This document shows, piece after piece, positions 1 through 8,305 of a stretch of 15,134 bases of DNA. Made by a program: the position numbers and the translations under genes. The stretch comes from Phoronis ovalis (taxonomy: Eukaryota > Phoronida > Phoronidae): assembly GCA_028565635.1 (NCBI GenBank), contig JAOXYB010028967.1, positions 1 through 15,134 on the forward strand, in the 5' to 3' direction. Below the pieces are notes generated by a model. It had not been told where the DNA came from and did no database searches. It was given only the letters and a program-made list of their open reading frames with translations. Position 1 is the first letter of the stretch. Each line of letters starts with the position of its first letter.

Positions 1-74
1 GAAGATGATCTGACGAAAGCTGAAGCCGTTATAGCAACACAAAGAAAAGGTTACATACGCCGCCGCCGCATGCG
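1..74 (+). other. Possible exon or exon remnant encoding an IQ-like motif, cut by the window edge
   Basis: In frame 1 the plus strand reads DLTKAEAVIATQRKGYIRRR followed by RM. The core I-A-T-Q-R-K-G-Y-I-R-R-R resembles the calmodulin-binding IQ pattern (I-Q-x-x-x-R/K-G-x-x-x-R/K), with Ala in place of Gln. A possible donor, gtatga, follows at 75; the frame otherwise runs to a stop near 171. It sits in the SLC20 intron on the opposite strand. It may be an exon of an overlapping gene, a retrocopy fragment, or chance helped by the CGC-CGC-CGC-CGC run. The open frame is short. Confidence 0.35.
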
Positions 75-83
75 GTATGACTA

Positions 84-117
84 TATGCCCGTTCACTATT
101 ACATAGTGATGGGCATA
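84..117. repeat. Short inverted repeat (hairpin)
   Basis: The left arm tatgcccgttcactat (84-99) pairs with the right arm atagtgatgggcata (103-117) around a 3-base loop, with one bulge or mismatch region. It lies directly after the IQ-like stretch in the SLC20 intron. The function is unknown; it could be a short element end or a structured RNA segment. Confidence 0.6.
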
Positions 118-299
118 AAAACAATGATTTACATAAATAGTGTATTAGGAACAATAACCATCTTTCATCACTAATTTTTAATTCTGTGAGACTATTTGCT
201 GGACTGCACAGAAATATGTAGAAAAATCATTGTATATGACTCAAAGGCACTTAACAAATAATTACGACGAAAGAGATATATGCTACACTGAGTACAAAC

Positions 300-485
300 C
301 TTGATGGTGTGATTTTAGTTAAATCTTCTCCCAAGGTTTTGATAACGCGCCTTCCCCATATCCAGAGACCAAAAGATATACCAACACCTCCATAGAACAA
401 TATCCATATCGGGGTTTCGGATTCTTGCAAAACATTTCCTTCTGTAGCAATCATCCACAGAGCTACCAAAGGCCCAATTGCATTA
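300..485 (-). CDS. SLC20A: SLC20 coding exon 11 (residues 430-491 plus two bases)
   Basis: The acceptor is gtctttcag and the donor gtttgtac; phase 2 on both sides, 186 bp. The shared codon gives Ser430, followed by [20 protein letters not shown], a short polar loop, and [20 protein letters not shown] then [17 protein letters not shown]. This is a clear match to the PiT segment ending TPSSGF. The next exon should encode the G-F-IELASA and STTHCKVGS region. No match to it occurs in 1-299, so it lies off the left edge. Confidence 0.96.
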
Positions 486-3400
486 CTGAAAGACAGTCCA
501 TACATGTGATATTGTCAAAACAGCATCCTTACTATTGTGAAAGAAACTTTAAGAAAACTGACTTTTAAGCTCATTAGTGCCACTTTTAAGTTAAAAACAG
601 AGAAAGAAAAAGAGTCGTAGTATTATATAATTTACATGCACCACTGAATTCGCACTTACTAAATGTTTTTCAGTTGTTGGTTAGATTTTAAAATTTATTT
701 TTTTTAAATTTTTTTGCATTTGTAACAGTTCAATTGAAATATATTGTAAAATTTTGAACAGAACTTACCTTACATCATTACCTCCATGAGCAAATGAACC
801 AAATATGGCAGTTAGAATTTGTAGGAAAGAGAAGAGGCGAGCTGCCTCAGGTTTGTCTTTTATATTTTCACGCTTGTCATCCAAGGACTGAAATCAATAG
901 TTACAAATTAAAACAAATAATCCAGCTTGTAAGAGTAATAAATATTCTTGAAGATCACTGAAAATAAATAGCTCTGTTTTTACTCAATAGCACAAAATCT
1001 ACAAGCTATCAGTGTTACAGTGTTAACATTTGTATAGGAACAACAGAAGTATACCTCTGGATCTGTAGATTCACTTTTGGAATTAGGTGGCGTCTCTGGT
1101 AAAGGCACTTTTGTACAGTTTTCGTCGGCCTCAGCAATGTCTGCTTCAGCAACTTTATTTTTATTCGGATGATACTCGGCATCAATCAGCGCAGTTTTAG
1201 AAGGGGATGTGCGGCCAGTATCCATTTCCTGCAGATTAATTACCTAGTTGATATGTACCCAGTAATAAAATCATAACAATGCAAGCTTTTATTATTGTGT
1301 TGTACTATAAAACAATTTGTCTATTTCTTACATTGCACTATATCTATAACCGTTCTAAAATGTAATCTAATTTTATCCAGAAGTAAGACTACAGTAAGTT
1401 ATTGTGAGTTTAACTTTGAATAAAATACAAACAGAATTTGTCTAGAAATTATAATTTCAATTTGTGCGCTTGAGTTATTTGATTTTGTTAATTTCGGAAT
1501 AATTCAAATATTCTCATGTTATGTAATCTCAGATAGTCTGAATCTTGGCAAGTCTTCTGCATATTTTGTTTTTTTACACGTAAAGGCTTACTGGCACTTA
1601 GCAAAATTAGTTTACCTTCACCTTGCATTTTATCTATCATAAAATTAGTATTAAATACTGTTTCAAACTTCAGATGACAACCCATTAAATGCCAACTTTT
1701 TTCTGAAAAGGCAAACTTTTTCGATAACTTATTGCGAGTATTTCTCAGTTGACATGCTTTAACTAAAAGAACTGTACCAATAAAATTCACAAAATTTGTG
1801 TTTGCAAACCTTGATCCTGACACCCACTCCCATCTGTTTTTCTGGTGTAGTATCTAGTACAAGCTTTACTTCACCACTTTCAATCAGTTTTGTTCCTACA
1901 AGATATTAATGCGTACCAAAAATCATGTAACGTATAAAATTCTTTAAATTGTTATTCTCTATTTAAGGAACGACACCAGAATCTTTGAACAGTGCTTATT
2001 ACTGAACTGTTAAGTAGATGGATGATCCTTTTAAAGCCAGATTTCCTAATATAACTCAGAAATGTATAGTTTATACTGCCAAAAACATCCAAATTTGTCA
2101 TTGACGCGAGGAAACAAAAGTATTGGAAACATAAGTTCGTTAACCAATTATACGATAGTATAACCATATTTGGATGTGTGTATAATCATATATGGATTTT
2201 GAACTCAATATCATAAGGTTTTGACCTATTTATACTGTCAAAAACATCCAAATCTGTCATTGATGTGATGGAAAGAAAGTATTAGAAACATAAGTTCGTT
2301 AACCAATTATATAATAGTATAACATTTGGATATGTGTAATCATATATGGATTTTGAATTCACTGTCATAAGGTTTTGACCTATTTATACCGATCTCCTAG
2401 CACAAACTACTTTTTTGTTGGAAACAAACCAAAACAAGGGTTTTTCTCAGGGCACTACGGTTTCCCTCCTTCCCAAACCATGTCCCTGGGTAACAGTCCT
2501 CCTCAGACAAACAGTTCTTAAGAACTGAAAAGGCTATCGAAGTAAATCACCTTTAATGACTACCAAATCGAGGCTGCCCATAGAAGCCGTATACAAAAAC
2601 AAAATGGCTTCCAACTTTGTTCCTGGAGGCCATAATAAATATACAGAGAGGAATATATAACTACCAATCACAAAAATAATGCAAAACATATGAATCTGAG
2701 AGAGAAAGATACCTGAATAGCAATAACTGTCCCCCGCTCCGCCGTCAAATGTGGCCGCTTCCATTGGTGGAGCATGGTACTCCACTGTGTCAAAACATTT
2801 CTTTACAGGCAGATCTTCACTGAATGATTCTCGGCGTGAAGTCTCTAAACTATCAGAATTGGCCACTTGATATTGACACTCCTCTGGAAAAAAGTACATT
2901 ACGGTTAGTATTACATTACAAGAATAATTTTTTTGCGAACATGATATAAAAGAAATTATAATTTATACTAAACATGATGTTGCTATTGCTGCTACTTACA
3001 CATACAAGTATGCCATATAATAATAATTCTTGATTATTCAAATTCTACTACAAAATTTGGAATCATTTCTACACAAAACAGTTCAGTCGCATTTTAATAT
3101 TATTTGTGAAATAAATTCCTATCATGTCACCATAGCAGTAACTTTTGGGGCTATTACATAACTGAGCTATCTATGCCTATTAATAATATATGTTTACTTC
3201 AGACAAATATTCATGATACATAAATAAAATAAATGATGTCCATACTAAACAAATATGAGAGAAATATACAGAAAAATAATATAGAAATAGATATACACAC
3301 TACACTGTCACAGTAATTTAACAAAAAGACAGGAGACACAATATAAAAAATATAATTGTACAACTACAATACATCAGTATACTTTGGATCGCCATAGATT

Positions 3401-6400
3401 CCAACAACTGGATTCAAAAAATTTATTGCAGCATGCATGAATAATAGAATTGTCTGGGGATGAAATCCTGAACACGAAACCAGCAATCCTGTTTTTTAAT
3501 ACAATCAAAGGTATTTACTCTACTTGCTACACACATTACTGCTACACTATTATTTTACTAGATACAACAAAGGTACCCACTGATTTGTAATCTACTATAA
3601 AATTCATATCAATACCTTGAATTTGTTTCCGTTGATATGGGACCAACCAAATACGGATGGCGACAGTCACAATAGCTCCTGTGCCAAAACTGATGATGAA
3701 AGTGGCCCATAGTGGAATTTTGTCAAAGTGAAGCACTAAAAATGATACAAAAGTACATCTAAAACAGTATTACTTCAAATATCGAGGCTCTTCTGGCTGT
3801 GACAGCAGAACATTTTCCCAGATTTCTTTCAATCTGTCTCAAACAAGGCAAATTTTATTTTTCAGCCTTGTCTTAATCAATACATTGTATAAACTTGAAG
3901 TCAAAATGTATACAGACATCAATTTAAATTCATGAAGCTATGCCGATTGAACTTAACATTAAAAAAATCATATTTATAGACAAAGATTTTTGCATCAGAT
4001 CTGGAAATTGTAGCAGTAACAAAAACACTAAGTTTGTGGTAAAGTGCAAATTCTTACTTTCTGGTCCCTCGTAGAATACAGAAAAGATGTTAATGACAAC
4101 TGTGAAACCATAGGCCAAGGGAAGAAGACGCAAACCAGGCTCCAGGGGACGATCCTAAAAAAGGTAAGTATTTTGTATTGACTCTATCCTCACTAATCTA
4201 CAAACCTTCCTTGTGAGCAAATTTGTTTCGTTGAAATTTTTCTTGAGAATAAATTTGTTTTGTTAAATGTTTTCTTCAGGATAGAGTGGTTCTGTTATTT
4301 ATATCTTTACCTGAAAATATGATTATTTTGTTTTGTTCTATACCTGGCAACGATACATGATACCTTATAATGACACTAAACTTAACAAGTTAATGGACCA
4401 AAAATGAGGCTTGCACACAGACTGTAATGGCAACCAGCAATGTCATGCAGAAGGCAACAAGATTCAAAAGACAAATTAGTAGACTGAATAAATGTCTTGA
4501 ATGTCACTGAAGTTAAATTTATCTATCACTGTTACAACACAGCTGTCAGATGCCCAAGAAAGCACTTTTTATGTTTTTCTAAATTCCTTTGAACAATTTT
4601 TTTTTACCAAAAATTGCAATTTAAGTTTGGTTGCAGAGTGTGTAATTGCAACTTGGTTGTGTCTGAAACACTACAGCACATTTCAAAATATATCATTTAT
4701 TTTACCTTGCTTAGAATGAAGTATCGGATGAGAAAAAATATTCCAACGGATACACCACCAGCAAGCAAAGGCGAAATAAACCATGAACCAACTGTAAAAT
4801 AAATAACATGATTAGTCAGTTTCATTAGTACATAAGCCAATAGGGCTGCAATACTTACTTTGGGTAGTGTTGCTATAGAAATCAAATTGCAATGCACTAT
4901 AATCTTGTTGGCTATTTTTTTTCTTAAAAAAAAAATATTAAAATTAAAAAGAATCCTTGTACATATTTTTTTTCAAAATCTTTAATATGAATTTTTTTCT
5001 TCTCATGACAACAATTATTCAGATATTGCCACAAATCATATGAACTATATGTACCTATGGTCCATGACTATGTACACATCAGTTGGAATATATAAGACAA
5101 ACACCAATAGGAAAAATCATCATGTCATCCATAAAGTTTCTTTTATTATTAGTTTTGTTACTATTCCAATAAAGCATTCATTTGAAATTCATAAACAATG
5201 GGTCATTAAAGGGACAATGATATTGTTAGTTATTCTGTATTAATAATAAACAAATATGACAAAGCTGATATCTTTATAATATTAAAAACAGAAATTATGT
5301 TAACAGAATTAACTGAAATATTACTACTATTTATCGACATTAGTTACAATCCTCTCTAACAATGATCTTTTATGGTCCGGAGTATTGTGTCTGACATGTA
5401 TGATATCTACAACATCCCCCTGAGGCCTCAGTACAGCTTTAGTAAAACATAAGTACTTCACTCTGATAATCTCAAGACAAAAACATGTTTTGCTTTACTG
5501 CTAAACTATGTCAGTGTATCTATTATATCAATGCCAAATTTGACAACCACATCATTACAATTTTCTGACTGGATACTGCCCTCCAAGTTTCTTTTTAACA
5601 TCAAGCATATTAGATACATAGTAATGATATAGATAGGCTGATGCTACCTTATTTAAGATTAAATTCTTGGACTAACTCTTTATGACCTAACAGAACTTGA
5701 TTTTTTGTTTAAACAGTAACGATGGGTTGAGCTTAGCCTTAAGCTTTGTTCACACGGGACCAAATTATCGCGATAAAACTTATGTGCAAGATTAATCTAC
5801 CATTTTTTACGTCGTGCGAACGCTTGAGAGATTAATCGTGAACGATAAATCTCTCATTTTCAATCCACCAAAGGAGGTGGATTGAAAATAAATATCGCGA
5901 TTGAAACTAAAAATCGCGATTGTTTATGCCGTGTGAACGGTGGACGATTTTTCTTGCAATCACTCATTTCCTGAAACATTCATCGTAAATTCATATCTAG
6001 TAAAAAAAACAGCTGATCAATGAATGACATGTCACTTACAGCCAATCACAGTGCGAAAGTTGGCTAGGCTACGGGTTAGCCACCGAAAACACGTGAACCG
6101 TCAACACGCGTTATGCTTAAAACAGACCCTCGAACACTTATGTGATAGAATTATCAAGTAAAGAGTTTTAAATCAATAAATTTTAAATAATTCTTTTTTT
6201 TTGAACTGCATTAATTATTTTGTTGATAAAATTAGTCTGACTATATCTAAAAAATATGTTTATGCCTGACCACAAAAACTAGCATTTTAAAACCTGATTG
6301 ACAAAAATTACAAAACTGTACCTTTGTTTTTTTAAGTAAAAACTGACAATACTAAAATAGAAGTTATCTGTATTTAGTACAGATTAACACAGACAATGGT

Positions 6401-8182
6401 TGCAACATAAAAGAAGCTATTGATTTTTGTTATCTCTGAACTTGGGTTTGATTTATAAGAAAATAACTAAGTGGTGCTATACTTACTAATCATTCCTAGC
6501 TTTTTCCAGTTGACCCCTTCAATACCATGGGCTACCAGAGCGAAACCAAGAGTAGCACCAACAATACTATGTGTCCCCGAAACAGGAACACTGAGGAAAG
6601 TGGCAATGAGGAGCCAAATACAAGCACCTGGAAATAATAAAATTAGTTACAATGTAGCATAACATGTATCAAGGACAAACATTGGACAAAAAGTGTTTTT
6701 TTTTATTACACTTAATTTATTTTAATGCATTATAAAGACCACTACATAGAAATATTGATTTTAAATGTTTTAAAAGACAACAGTGACTTATTATACTGGT
6801 TGTGATTGTCTGAGACGTGTTATTAAAGGTCTATCCATGAAATTTATTTGCCTCAAGTTTCAATTTTGTCTTCTGAAAAAAAAAAAAAAGAGTTTTTACT
6901 GAAAAGTGGCAAACTTGCTGATTGCAAAATGATACAACAGGTAACAAAGTAATTTTTCAGTTTTCAAATTGGTACATTTCCAAAAGCAAATATTTTAAAT
7001 TGAGATAAACTTTATTTAAGAGGTCAAACAAAGGCAACTCCCATGCATTACACATTTTTATTTTCTGTTATTATTATAGTTTGTACCAAGGAGTACTCTC
7101 CACGATGAACATATATTAACTTATGCACCATGCAGGAGTGATATCACAAGTGATGGCTGGGTTAAACATTGTGAGCAGGAATTCTTATCACATTCTAAGC
7201 AAATAGATCATGACCCAGTGCCATGCACAAGATACAGATTGTGTGGTAAACAAAATTAACTGAAAATACAATATTTAAGTTTGCTGTAAGGCAGCAAACC
7301 TACTGGCTTTGTACATTTTCTTTATTCTGAATATCAAGCTAGCTATATCTATTTTGATCATGGTGTCAAAAGCCATTTAGAAGTCAAAGGTCAAATCTAT
7401 CTAAATAGAAGGAAGTTTCAAACTTGGAAGGTGTCGACTAGCTAAACCTGTAAACGGATTGTCGTGGGGTTTTATATACGCATTAGTTATATGGTCAATC
7501 GTGTCACTGGGCTATTGACTTACTTTTTTTCTTGCTCATTCCACTTAGTCTACAACTTTTATTCAATTTCCTACTTTGAGAGTATGTATACTGCCATTAT
7601 TCTCACTTAGGATTGTGGATACTAGACACACTTAATTACCTCCGAATTACCCTTAGCATTTCACTCACCTTCGTGGCACATTTGTGTAGTGTGTTGGACT
7701 AAGCATAGCAATGAGTGAAACCAGAGTCCACAACTTATTTTTATCCCCTTCCCAAGGAACTTTCTTTAAACACTAGGGGGCCCTGTAGCTAAAACTACAG
7801 ATTAGTAGGAGCTATTCTGCAGTCACTCAAGTGGCCAAATTGAAATTAACGGGAGTGATTGACTTGCCAAGGGGCATGGGATGGGATAAATAATGTGCGG
7901 GACAATGTTTATGTAGTGCTGTGTCTTCGAATTTGACATGAGTTATTGATCAACATGCCACATAACACGGGAGGCAATAAATAAATATATGCGGAACACT
8001 TTACCAGTGCGGACCGTGCGGGATTGGGAAATGATTGAGGGACAGGACGGACCATATCAAAGCACATATCCATTGATATTTAATCAAACTGAATCTAATC
8101 AGCGTTTTAAAGGGATTTTTAGATCATGTCAAGTAATGTGTGGTGTAACGACCAGATGTCTAGACTTGCTCAAGTCCTTGTG

Positions 8183-8224
<42 letters not shown>

Positions 8225-8274
8225 GAGATAATTAAAAACACTGATGTAAAACACATAAAAAAGAGAAATAAACA

Positions 8275-8305
<31 letters not shown>

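Noticed and set aside
980-1225. Minus-strand frame starting with ATG at 1225 as a separate small protein
   Set aside because: This ATG is an internal codon of exon 9, which begins at 1228 after a good ctgcag acceptor. Residues after the donor at 1054 are intronic.
1488-1823. 111-residue minus-strand open frame
   Set aside because: It runs through the exon 8 donor into intron 8 in a different frame from the coding frame of exon 8. It has no family-like composition, and the phase-consistent exon 8 explains the real signal.
4501-4802. Plus-strand frames overlapping exon 4 and intron 4
   Set aside because: They are opposite-strand shadows; the minus-strand WFISP helix is the real coding signal.
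6471-6662. Plus-strand 63-residue frame over exon 3
   Set aside because: It is an opposite-strand shadow of the conserved SGTH exon.
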